From Schinkia azotoformans LMG 9581 (lineage in GTDB: Bacteria > Bacillota > Bacilli > Bacillales > Bacillaceae_J), in NCBI RefSeq assembly GCF_000307855.1, contig NZ_AJLR01000049.1, positions 1 to 64,000 on the forward strand: a stretch of DNA of 64,000 nt. Reading direction: 5' to 3'. Position numbers and translations under genes: made by a program. The first letter of the stretch is position 1, and each line of letters opens with the position of its first letter. The notes beneath the pieces were generated by a model, which saw nothing but the letters and a program-made list of their open reading frames with translations, had not been told where the DNA came from and did no database searches. This document shows, piece by piece, positions 18,180 through 25,084 of the stretch.

Positions 18180-18915
18180 TGCCAATTTTAATGTTATTTA
18201 CAATGTTAATTTGGTTGCTGATTCTGTTTGGATTTTCCCTCCAAATGCGTTTTTGTACTTTAAAACTAAGCTACTTAAATTTGTGGTGATCTTTTTCCTG
18301 GCAAAAAATTGTTATCGGTCATTCACCATCATTTCTTTAAGCATGGTCTTTATACTAATGTCTTCCTACGGTAAGTTACAAAGTAAAGACGAAAATCACA
18401 GTACGAATAAAACTCCTCGTGAGGTTTTAGGTTTCTACACAGAACAGGAAGGAACGTATCCAGGGTCTCAACCTACAGTTGACTCCCAATTCTCTAGTTT
18501 AAGCATCATTGCACCTTTTTGGTATAAGCTTGATGATAAACGTCCAGGCAGTCTTATAGAATCCGTTACAGCAGATCATAAAAGAAAGGTTATTCAAAGT
18601 GCTCATGAAAAAGACCTAAAGGTATATATGGTTGTACATAATCTCTTTTATGAAACTGTGGAGAAGGGGAAGCAGGTAGCGAGTAATGTGCTCGATAACG
18701 ATAAAAACCGCGATGTTTTCATTCAGAACTTACGCAATGAAATGAATCAGTTTAAATATGACGGTATTAATATTGACATGGAAAATTTGTATTTAACAGA
18801 CCGAGATTCCTTTTATTTAATTTTAGTGGAATTATTGCCAAAAGTAGCGAAAGGGTTAATTGAAAAAATGTATATCTCACTAAAAATGGGGTTGTTTTCA
18901 TGTGGAGGAAGGTAA
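18166..18915 (+). pseudogene. Truncated glycoside hydrolase family 18 gene
   Basis: The frame holds the first half of a GH18 domain of the spore cortex-lytic/chitinase-like type: EVLGFYTEQEG, then FSSLSIIAPFWYKL, and the catalytic strand YDGINIDMENL with the D-x-x-D-x-E pattern intact. The similarity ends near KVAKGL, and the barrel's second half (over 150 residues) is missing. The first 40 or so residues overlap the upstream terminator and have no ribosome site; translation, if any, starts later, perhaps near SMVFILMSSYG. The product should not fold, so I treat it as a decayed gene. Confidence 0.65.
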
Positions 18916-19103
18916 TTTTTCATTTTTTCTTTATTGCGGGTATAATCCCCATTTATTTTATTGTGTTTTTTTTAGGGATCGGAACTGTGTTTGCAGATAC
19001 TGATTTAGAACAATTTTTTTGTGAAATATTTATGTTCGTTATACCGATTATGTATTTGGTTTGTTGGATCTATTTCGGTATTAAAATACAAAAAAATAAT
19101 TAA
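18900..19103 (+). CDS. Small membrane protein, unknown
   Basis: A 67-residue peptide with two hydrophobic segments (about 4-30 and 42-60) and a short basic tail. It overlaps the end of the truncated GH18 frame. The best start (ATG at 18900) lacks a strong ribosome site, so its reality is uncertain. No family recognised. Confidence 0.45.
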   Translation: MWRKVIFHFFFIAGIIPIYFIVFFLGIGTVFADTDLEQFFCEIFMFVIPIMYLVCWIYFGIKIQKNN

Positions 19104-19342
19104 ACATTGATATTTGAATGAATTTCATTAATTAATTAATTTATTTATTTTTGAAACAGGGGCAAAGAGCTATTAAGGGCACTTTTATCGTGAAAGCAAT
19201 ATTGTGATTAATTGTACTTAAACAAAAGGAGGCATTTCTTCAAGAAGGAGAAATGCCTATTCTAGTTGAAGTAAAGGGTTACTTGAATTAGGAATTTTCT
19301 ATAATTTATTTGAATAATCCTAATATCAAAAGGAGGAATTAA

Positions 19343-19870
19343 ATGCAGGGGAAATTCGATTATTTGTCAGAGTTGTTGAAATCGGTGCGTAAACAATTAT
19401 TGGATGAGGTAGATGCTTTATCAGATAAACAATTAAACCAAAAGCTTAGTGAAGATAAGTGGAGTGTTTCTCAAGTTATACGTCATCTTATTTTTATAGA
19501 TGAAATTGTTTTACCTGCATTAAAAAAAGCTGTGCAGCAAGAGAAGAGCATGAGGGTAGTGGATAAGAACATTGCTTTTATTTTAGACCGTAAAAACAAG
19601 CTAAGATCACCCTTCCCTGATCCGTCAACTGTATTTATGAGCAAAGATGAACTCTTAAAAAAGTTGAATCATGTAAGAACGCCGCTCATTGAATATTTAG
19701 GCCAACTTACGGAAGAAACTGTATTTGAGGATAAATCCATGGTACATCCACTCTTTGGACCTATGAATATAAAACAAATACTTGAATTTATGGCTCTCCA
19801 TGAAAAACGTCATATTGAGCAAATTAAAGAATTAAAAGAAATATGTATTCGGTTCTCCAACAGGGGCTGA
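19343..19870 (+). CDS. DinB-superfamily protein
   Basis: A 175-residue four-helix-bundle protein. The DinB/YfiT-like metal site is suggested by His in VIRHLIFIDE (about 48) and the pair in LHEKRHIEQI (about 153 and 157). The NQKLSEDKWSVSQVIRHL segment is typical of this family. Members include thiol-dependent S-transferases and stress proteins; no substrate can be assigned. AAAGGAGG lies upstream of the ATG. It is monocistronic. Confidence 0.9.
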   Translation: MQGKFDYLSELLKSVRKQLLDEVDALSDKQLNQKLSEDKWSVSQVIRHLIFIDEIVLPALKKAVQQEKSMRVVDKNIAFILDRKNKLRSPFPDPSTVFMSKDELLKKLNHVRTPLIEYLGQLTEETVFEDKSMVHPLFGPMNIKQILEFMALHEKRHIEQIKELKEICIRFSNRG

Positions 19871-20052
19871 TTGTTAGTGCCTTGCATAATCATTGGTTAT
19901 ATACTGAACCTTCGATCTTGTATATTCACATACAATCTGTTGAGCCTCCGTTAAATTTTGCGAAAAAAATGGCACACTCCTTTTCATTCCTGAGCAGTTA
20001 TCCAGTTTCCTAAATTTACCTTAATTTTGTATCTACGATACCAAACAAAATT

Positions 20053-20080
20053 CGCAGAGGTTATCCTCTGCCTTTTTTTG
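20053..20080 (+). terminator. Intrinsic terminator
   Basis: The stem GCAGAGG / CCTCTGC with a short loop, then seven T. It lies 180 bp beyond the DinB gene and insulates the next operon. Confidence 0.85.
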
Positions 20081-20100
20081 TCCCTTAATTTGGTTTTATA

Positions 20101-20144
20101 GTTGTAAAATCATACCAAAAGTGTATAATTACACTAAAGGTGTA
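20101..20144 (+). promoter_or_regulatory. Promoter with overlapping palindromic operator for the HTH operon
   Basis: TTGTAA (20102-20107) and TATAAT (20124-20129), 16 bp apart, form a good sigma-A promoter. The -10 lies inside a perfect inverted repeat AGTGTA-TAAT-TACACT (20120-20135), with an extra half-site GGTGTA at 20139-20144. This is what an autoregulating XRE repressor would need. Confidence 0.7.
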
Positions 20145-20157
20145 AAAGAGGTGTGTT

Positions 20158-20610
20158 ATGGAACGTGAAACTGCAATCATTATAATATCTGAAAAAATAA
20201 AACTAATTCGCACTGAGCAGGGCTACACCCAGGACAAAATGGCTGAGATACTTGGGCTATCCAAAAAAACATTGGTCCAAATAGAAAAAGGGAGAATTAC
20301 CGCAAATTGGACAACCATTGTAGCTGTCTGTGCATTATTCAATCAAAGTGAAATCCTCAACTCTGTGTTAGGTGATGATCCAGTCGAATTTATTAAATTA
20401 ATTGGATTAAAAAACACTGAGAGTAAAAAAGAGAAAACAATGGGTGGAAAGGTTTGGTGGAAGGAGGTTTCAAAAGAAGGAGACTTTCGCTTACAGCAAA
20501 ATATTATTAGCCAACATTATCGCATATTGGATGAAGAAAATTATCGTCGTTTCAGTACATTTAATCTGGATGAGGCTATAAATCGTTTAAAAGAACTAAA
20601 AGAAGAGTAA
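20158..20610 (+). CDS. XRE-family transcriptional regulator
   Basis: A 150-residue protein. Residues 10-65 form a Cro/CI helix-turn-helix (IKLIRTEQGYTQDKMAEILGLSKKTLVQIEKGR). The C-terminal half is acidic with several Trp and Tyr residues and has no domain I recognise; it may bind a ligand or partner. The promoter carries a palindrome over its -10, suggesting self-repression. Two membrane-protein genes follow in the same direction, 14 and 31 bases apart, and probably share the transcript. Confidence 0.9.
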   Translation: MERETAIIIISEKIKLIRTEQGYTQDKMAEILGLSKKTLVQIEKGRITANWTTIVAVCALFNQSEILNSVLGDDPVEFIKLIGLKNTESKKEKTMGGKVWWKEVSKEGDFRLQQNIISQHYRILDEENYRRFSTFNLDEAINRLKELKEE

Positions 20611-20624
20611 GAGTGGGGAGTAGC

Positions 20625-20969
20625 ATGAAATTATTATATTTCCTTACACAATCACAAGTCATTCTTTCAGCTTCATTACCGGGTTGGGCCGTTGTTTTGT
20701 ATTACTTATTTTTTATTCTAACAATATCTATGGCTATTGCTGCTATTTTTCAAAAAAAAGTTACGGCTCCACTAAATATAGTGTCAATATTACTTCCTTT
20801 CATTATGTTTGTTGTGTCTTTGGCTACTGGAATAGGAAGGCCTTATGAATATGATGAATTTCAATGGTTGTTGGTAGAACTTAGCCATTTCAAGCTGTGG
20901 GCGATTTTTATCGTTGTGAGCTATGCCTATTTAGTATTTTGGTGGTTCAAATATATTACAAAGCGGTAA
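20625..20969 (+). CDS. Small membrane protein in the HTH operon
   Basis: A 114-residue protein with three membrane segments (about 17-40, 52-72, 90-110). The ATG at 20625 is preferred over a GTG at 20613 because GGGGAG at 20615-20620 fits it. The gene starts 14 bases after the regulator. I do not recognise a family. Position suggests that the HTH protein regulates it. Confidence 0.8.
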   Translation: MKLLYFLTQSQVILSASLPGWAVVLYYLFFILTISMAIAAIFQKKVTAPLNIVSILLPFIMFVVSLATGIGRPYEYDEFQWLLVELSHFKLWAIFIVVSYAYLVFWWFKYITKR

Positions 20970-21000
20970 AAATTTTTCTTTTGAAGGAGGAGCAGGGAGT

Positions 21001-21498
21001 ATGAAAACTTATAATGTTATTTTTCCAATTTGGTTTTTATTATTTTTTCCACCGGTCATTTTCATTACGCTTTTTGGAAATTATGTAATTGATTCAATTG
21101 TCTTGATTGTTTGCTTTTATCTTTTTAAAATTTCGAATTCGAAAATAAATCTAAAAACATTTTACAAGAAAAGTATTTTAAAAGTTTGGTTGTATGGGTT
21201 TTTAGCAGATATTCTTGGTGCCTTAATTTTATTCCTATGTATTATGTTGGAGGAAAAAATAGGTTTGTCCTATGAAATAACTTCAGCAATAAGCTATGAC
21301 CCATTTAGTCATCCTCTGGCTGTAGTTATCATTTTAATCTCAATGCTTGTAGCATCTTACTTCATTTTTCTTTTTAACTATAAAATTACGCTGGTACCTG
21401 TTATTGCAGAAGCCCGGTTACGGTTCAAAGTAGCGCTTACGATTGCGATTATCACGACACCATGGACGTTCCTATTGCCGACAAAGTGGTTTTACTAG
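21001..21498 (+). CDS. Membrane protein, unknown, third gene of the HTH operon
   Basis: A 165-residue protein with four or five hydrophobic segments. A strong GAAGGAGG site lies upstream. Family not recognised. Together with the preceding membrane gene and the regulator it forms a compact operon that could respond to a membrane stress or a toxic compound; this is inferred from layout only. Confidence 0.8.
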   Translation: MKTYNVIFPIWFLLFFPPVIFITLFGNYVIDSIVLIVCFYLFKISNSKINLKTFYKKSILKVWLYGFLADILGALILFLCIMLEEKIGLSYEITSAISYDPFSHPLAVVIILISMLVASYFIFLFNYKITLVPVIAEARLRFKVALTIAIITTPWTFLLPTKWFY

Positions 21499-21560
21499 GA
21501 CTTGGATTGGTGGCGGGGACACGACCGTGCCAATGGCAATCGTGATAGTGGCCTGTAATA

Positions 21561-21596
21561 TAAAAAAACCGCATTGAAATTTGGTTTCAGTGCGGT
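21561..21596 (-). terminator. Terminator of the 132-residue protein gene
   Basis: A perfect 12-bp stem ACCGCATTGAAA / TTTCAGTGCGGT (one G-U) with seven T on the minus strand. It lies between convergent genes. Confidence 0.88.
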
Positions 21597-21617
21597 ATTG
21601 CTAAATCTTAACCTTCA

Positions 21618-22016
21618 TTAGGCATTCACAACAGCCTCTTCATAGCATCCTTTTTCTTCGTTCCACATAAAAAAACCATCTTTGATTTCAATTCTAGATG
21701 GATGTGTTTCATAATAGGATTGTTCGCTTTGGATACTGTCTGTAGCTTCATTATTTAAAAGTTCCGCTAGTTCATCTTTCGTAATTAATCTGCATACATG
21801 TTTAAGACAGATCTGTTCTTCATTGAGTAGGCTATTTTCCTTTACAATCGAATTTTTGAACTGGGGGTTAAACTGTAGCATAAATTTAAGATCGTATAAA
21901 TATAAAACTCCAAACACCTTCTTTAATCTTAAAGACCCAATTTTAAATTCTCTTTCTGAAACCCAATCTTTAGTGCCAGTTAACGGGTTATAGATTAAAT
22001 ATAGTTTTTCAAACAT
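21618..22016 (-). CDS. Hypothetical protein
   Basis: A 132-residue soluble protein with no signal peptide or membrane segment. It is mixed alpha/beta with many Glu, Lys and Tyr. The N-terminus (MFEKLYLIYNPLTGTKDWVS) and the end (GFFMWNEEKGCYEEAVVNA) give no recognisable motif. It follows the CarD-type gene in the same direction after 42 bases and probably belongs to its operon, so it may be under control of the paired operators at 22580-22644. Confidence 0.7.
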   Translation of the reverse strand: MFEKLYLIYNPLTGTKDWVSEREFKIGSLRLKKVFGVLYLYDLKFMLQFNPQFKNSIVKENSLLNEEQICLKHVCRLITKDELAELLNNEATDSIQSEQSYYETHPSRIEIKDGFFMWNEEKGCYEEAVVNA

Positions 22017-22058
22017 GAAGCATTCTCCATTTCTAATTTATAGGCATAGATAGGAATA

Positions 22059-22553
22059 TCAATTTAGTTTTATTAATTTGTTTACCTGTTTATCAATGGT
22101 TTCGAAGCTTGTATTCAGTGAAAAGGCTAATTCTTTAAATAATATGTTTTGAATGGAACATAACATTTTTCGATCTGCTTCAGCCAACTTCTTACCGTCG
22201 TTTTCTACTTTCCTTTTCTTCCTCATTAGGGTGTTAACTATTTTTGCGATCGTTTCGCGATTACCTGTTTTAAGCATGTCAGAATAGTATCTTTTGCGGT
22301 CATTTGGCTTTTCAATCCAGTTCATACCGGGCTCTTTAAAGGATTCTAGAATTTCTTCCGCTTCACCTTCATCCATCATTTCCTGCATGACGTTCTGTTT
22401 ATTATCTGTTGGGCATTGGATCGTTAGGTTGCTGTCCCCGATAGGATGCAAGACATAATAATTTCTTGTAATTCCAGAATACGTTTTCGTACATATGTCG
22501 ACTATTTTGCATATACCATGTGTTGAATAGGTAACCAAATCTCCTTCTTTGAA
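22059..22553 (-). CDS. CarD/CdnL-family transcription regulator
   Basis: A 164-residue protein. Residues 1-60 form the RNA-polymerase-interacting Tudor-like domain (MFKEGDLVTYSTHGICKI, then YYVLHPIGDSNLTIQCPTDN). A helical C-terminal domain follows, with basic residues (RKRYYSDMLKTGNRETIAKIVNTLMRKK) that contacts DNA in relatives. CarD proteins bind the polymerase beta subunit and steady open complexes. The start at 22553 aligns with the family and has GGGAGC upstream. The gene diverges from a MarR gene across two matching operators. Confidence 0.92.
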   Translation of the reverse strand, partial: FKEGDLVTYSTHGICKIVDICTKTYSGITRNYYVLHPIGDSNLTIQCPTDNKQNVMQEMMDEGEAEEILESFKEPGMNWIEKPNDRKRYYSDMLKTGNRETIAKIVNTLMRKKRKVENDGKKLAEADRKMLCSIQNILFKELAFSLNTSFETIDKQVNKLIKLN

Positions 22554-22579
22554 CATGATCATTGCTCCCATTCTTAAAA

Positions 22580-22644
22580 TTGTCAACTTGTTTGACTATT
22601 TCTATTTTAATCCAAGAATGAAATTTTGTCAATTTAGTTGACAA
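22580..22644. promoter_or_regulatory. Twin operator sites between carD-like and marR genes
   Basis: TTGTCAA-CTTGT-TTGACTA (22580-22598) and TTGTCAA-TTTAG-TTGACAA (22626-22644) share the same arms and the same 5-bp spacer, 46 bp apart centre to centre. The second is a perfect palindrome. They sit between the divergent starts and are the expected form of a MarR-dimer operator, so both genes are probably repressed together. Confidence 0.75.
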
Positions 22645-22702
22645 TTGGTTGGGAATTTAATATATTATTTTCCGAAATAAAGGATTGATTGGAGTGAAAT
22701 GT

Positions 22703-23179
22703 TTGAGTTCTGTTCTGGAAAACTTAGATTTTTTTGACTTATTAAGTGAACGCCATCATCAAATTCGCAGTATCATTGAAAAAAGTTGGAATGATAATAG
22801 TGATATTTATATTTCGAATTCGGAATGGTTTATTCTATCTAAACTTTATCAAAAGCAGCCAACGATTTCGTATGTGTCAAAGCAAGTCAATATATCTCGT
22901 CAAGCAACCCATAAATTTATCAAAAATCTTGAGGCAAAGGGACTTCTTAAAATAAAGAATCTCGAAAACAATAAAAAAGATAAATGCGTGCAATTAACGG
23001 AACTAGGTGAAAAATGCTACCAGGAATATATCGAGTTAAAAGAAAACCTTGAGAAAAAAATTATTGGGAAAATCGGGGACGAACAATTTAGATTATTGAA
23101 AGAAATCATGGAATCTGATTGGGGATTGATGCGCCTAATCACTGAAACCAACCGCGCCTTGCTTGGCTCAGATTCGTAG
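22703..23179 (+). CDS. MarR-family transcriptional regulator
   Basis: A 158-residue winged-helix regulator. The recognition region is ISYVSKQVNISRQATHKFIKNLEAKGLL (about 52-79), and the wing is KIKNLENNKKDKCVQLTELG, followed by long dimerisation helices. The TTG at 22703 is chosen because GGAG lies eight bases upstream; an earlier TTG at 22685 is possible. Twin palindromes upstream suggest it represses itself and the divergent CarD-type gene. The ligand is unknown. Confidence 0.88.
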   Translation: MSSVLENLDFFDLLSERHHQIRSIIEKSWNDNSDIYISNSEWFILSKLYQKQPTISYVSKQVNISRQATHKFIKNLEAKGLLKIKNLENNKKDKCVQLTELGEKCYQEYIELKENLEKKIIGKIGDEQFRLLKEIMESDWGLMRLITETNRALLGSDS

Positions 23180-23195
23180 TTCAGCAGAATAACAC

Positions 23196-23229
23196 GAAAA
23201 AAAACGTCATTTCTAGGGATGACGTTTTT
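23196..23229. terminator. Bidirectional terminator
   Basis: The stem AAAAACGTCAT / ATGACGTTTTT lies between the convergent marR and VOC genes and overlaps the end of the latter. Confidence 0.88.
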
Positions 23230-24019
23230 GGATTTTGTAAATGGCCCCTTGAACATTGATAGTTGATTCTTTTTCGTCAGTAACTCCCGCAATCCCACAG
23301 CATAAAGGACGATTGCTTCCAATTAGGGCTGATGATTCAAGCGCCTTTCGATAGAGGCGTATTGATATATTGCTTATAGGAATTTCGGTAAAATCTCCAA
23401 ATTCATCATGTCCATTTCTAGATGCGTTCTGATCAATATCAAATAGTCGACAATATTGCAGGATTGTTTTTTGCACATTTTGAACTGCAAAACTAATGTA
23501 CGAAATAGATGGTTCGCCATTTTTGTGTTGCCACAATGCTTTCATTTCAGTTTTTCGTATATCATCGGCATGTCCCCATTGGATAAAGAAAGGGTAACGC
23601 ACTTGATCATCCGATTTTTCTTTCAAAAACAGCATAGACCAGCTTAATATTGAGCCATCTTCTCTTATCCGATTACCATCAAATGGCCCTATAGTTTCGT
23701 AGTCTTTTTGTCTAAGTTCTTTTTGTAATGCTGAAATGTCGTTTGTTCTAAAAGCCATGGTTGAAAAGCCTTCACCAAAAGCGGAATCATTAACAATTTG
23801 TTGGATTAAGATATTGTCAGATGTTTTTGCTATTTCAAAGTCAGTAAAACCAATCCACTCAATATAGCCTAAATTGTGAAAATAACAGAGACAATTACGT
23901 GTTCCCCAATTCGTGTGATTTCCGCCTTTTATTGTATTAAATCCAAGCTTTTGAAATGCCGCCTGTGTCTCTTTAGGATTACTTGTAAAGTGGACTAAAT
24001 GGTCAAATTTTACATTCAC
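23213..24019 (-). CDS. VOC-family (glyoxalase-like) protein
   Basis: A 268-residue protein of the vicinal-oxygen-chelate fold. The N-terminus KFDHLVHF carries the typical first-strand His. Other stretches, such as GTRNCLCYFHNLGYIEWIGF and FEIPISNISIRLYRK-like strands, fit a Glyoxalase_3-type domain that spans most of the chain. The GTG at 24019, nine bases after AAAGGAG, is preferred over an ATG that touches the same site. It lies 20 bases after yuxK in the same direction and is probably co-transcribed. Substrate unknown. Confidence 0.82.
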   Translation of the reverse strand: MNVKFDHLVHFTSNPKETQAAFQKLGFNTIKGGNHTNWGTRNCLCYFHNLGYIEWIGFTDFEIAKTSDNILIQQIVNDSAFGEGFSTMAFRTNDISALQKELRQKDYETIGPFDGNRIREDGSILSWSMLFLKEKSDDQVRYPFFIQWGHADDIRKTEMKALWQHKNGEPSISYISFAVQNVQKTILQYCRLFDIDQNASRNGHDEFGDFTEIPISNISIRLYRKALESSALIGSNRPLCCGIAGVTDEKESTINVQGAIYKIQKRHP

Positions 24020-24039
24020 CTCACACATCTCCTTTGTAT

Positions 24040-24450
24040 TTAATTTAAAAATCTTTTCCTTATTTCAGGCGTTGGAATAGCGCATTCCTGTTTTTTCCCA
24101 AACCATTTATATCGATTTTTCGCTATCCAATCGTAACAACGGTCCCGGATTGGTCCCGGGATTAAAATGAGTATATAAAGAAGCTGCCACCATTTTCTTA
24201 AGTCTTTGGCAATATGGAGTGCAGCCGTTGATTTTGTAAAATATTTCTCACCCTTAACATAGATGAAACTGTCAAAATGCTCTGTTGGCAAATTGAACTT
24301 TTTCAAAAGGTCCTGACCCGCATTCGATTGCAAGGAAGCAAATAAAAAATTTTCATCGGTATCATGATTTATTAAGAAATTAACAGTTTGATCGCAAAAA
24401 TTACATACACCATCAAATAAAATGATCGCTTTTCCCTTAGTTTTCTTCAT
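24040..24450 (-). CDS. yuxK: DCC-family thiol-disulfide oxidoreductase YuxK
   Basis: A 136-residue thioredoxin-like protein of the DCC (DUF393) family. The redox motif is in FDGVCNFC (Cys-x-x-Cys, near residues 16-19), preceded by the D-G-x-C signature. ASLQSNAG and the C-terminal GPIRDRCYDWIAKNRYKWFG stretch are also family marks. The ATG at 24450 with GTGGGG upstream is preferred over GTG at 24462. It precedes the VOC gene in an apparent two-gene unit. The electron-transfer partner is unknown. Confidence 0.9.
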   Translation of the reverse strand: MKKTKGKAIILFDGVCNFCDQTVNFLINHDTDENFLFASLQSNAGQDLLKKFNLPTEHFDSFIYVKGEKYFTKSTAALHIAKDLRKWWQLLYILILIPGPIRDRCYDWIAKNRYKWFGKKQECAIPTPEIRKRFLN

Positions 24451-24585
24451 AGTTAACCCCACGCTTACATTTATGGTAAATTCAGTATACCATTAACAAA
24501 AATATTTTTTCCAAACTGATGTTACATTTTTGAAATTCATTCGTTTTTAAAGATAGAGCCGGTTTAAGATATGGAGGGAGAGAAG

Positions 24586-25083
24586 TTGGGTGATACATTT
24601 ATCCGAATTTATGATGAATGCTTCGATGATGTATATCGTTACGTCTGTTTTAAAATAGGAAACAAATGGGATGCGGATGATATCGTTAGTGACATATTTA
24701 GAAAAGCATGTGAAAAACAATCAACCTTAAAGAAAATAGAAAACCCGAAAGCATGGTTGTTCATGATTGCAAGAAATTCCGTCATTGACTTTTACCGCAA
24801 AAAGAAAAGCCTTTTAATCGGTGATGATCTGGAATTCTACCTTAATCCGCTTCCTTTTGAGGACCCATTTAATCAGTCTGATGAGATGGAATGTTTAAAA
24901 AAGAGCCTGAATTATTTATCGAAGGAAGATCTAGAGATTACGAATCTCCGCTATTTTGCAGATTTAAGGTTTAAAGAAATAGCGGAAATCTTGGACAAAA
25001 CCGAACAATCCCTACGTGTGAAATCGAGTCGAATTACTAAAAAACTAGGTCTCTTGGTGAAAAAATGTCTGGGGGAAGAATAA
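24586..25083 (+). CDS. ECF-type sigma-70 family sigma factor
   Basis: A 165-residue sigma factor. Region 2 covers about 5-75 (YRYVCFKIGNKWDADDIVSDIFRKA and KAWLFMIARNSVIDFYRKK). Region 4 covers about 105-155 (LSKEDLEITNLRYFADLRFKEIAEIL and TEQSLRVKSSRITKKL). No region 3 is present, as in ECF sigmas. The TTG at 24586 with GGAGGGAG upstream is the likely start; an ATG at 24571 overlaps that site. A membrane protein that may be its anti-sigma follows after one base. Confidence 0.9.
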   Translation: MGDTFIRIYDECFDDVYRYVCFKIGNKWDADDIVSDIFRKACEKQSTLKKIENPKAWLFMIARNSVIDFYRKKKSLLIGDDLEFYLNPLPFEDPFNQSDEMECLKKSLNYLSKEDLEITNLRYFADLRFKEIAEILDKTEQSLRVKSSRITKKLGLLVKKCLGEE

Positions 25084-25084
25084 T

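Noticed and set aside
19205-19262. Hairpin AGGCATTTCTT / AAGGAGAAATGCCT as a terminator.
   Set aside because: It has no following T run on either strand; the A/G-rich arm may be chance pairing with a ribosome-site-like sequence.
24530-24570. Autoregulatory ECF promoter upstream of the sigma gene.
   Set aside because: A TGAAAT lies in the region, but no matching -10 of the CGTC type is found at the expected spacing.
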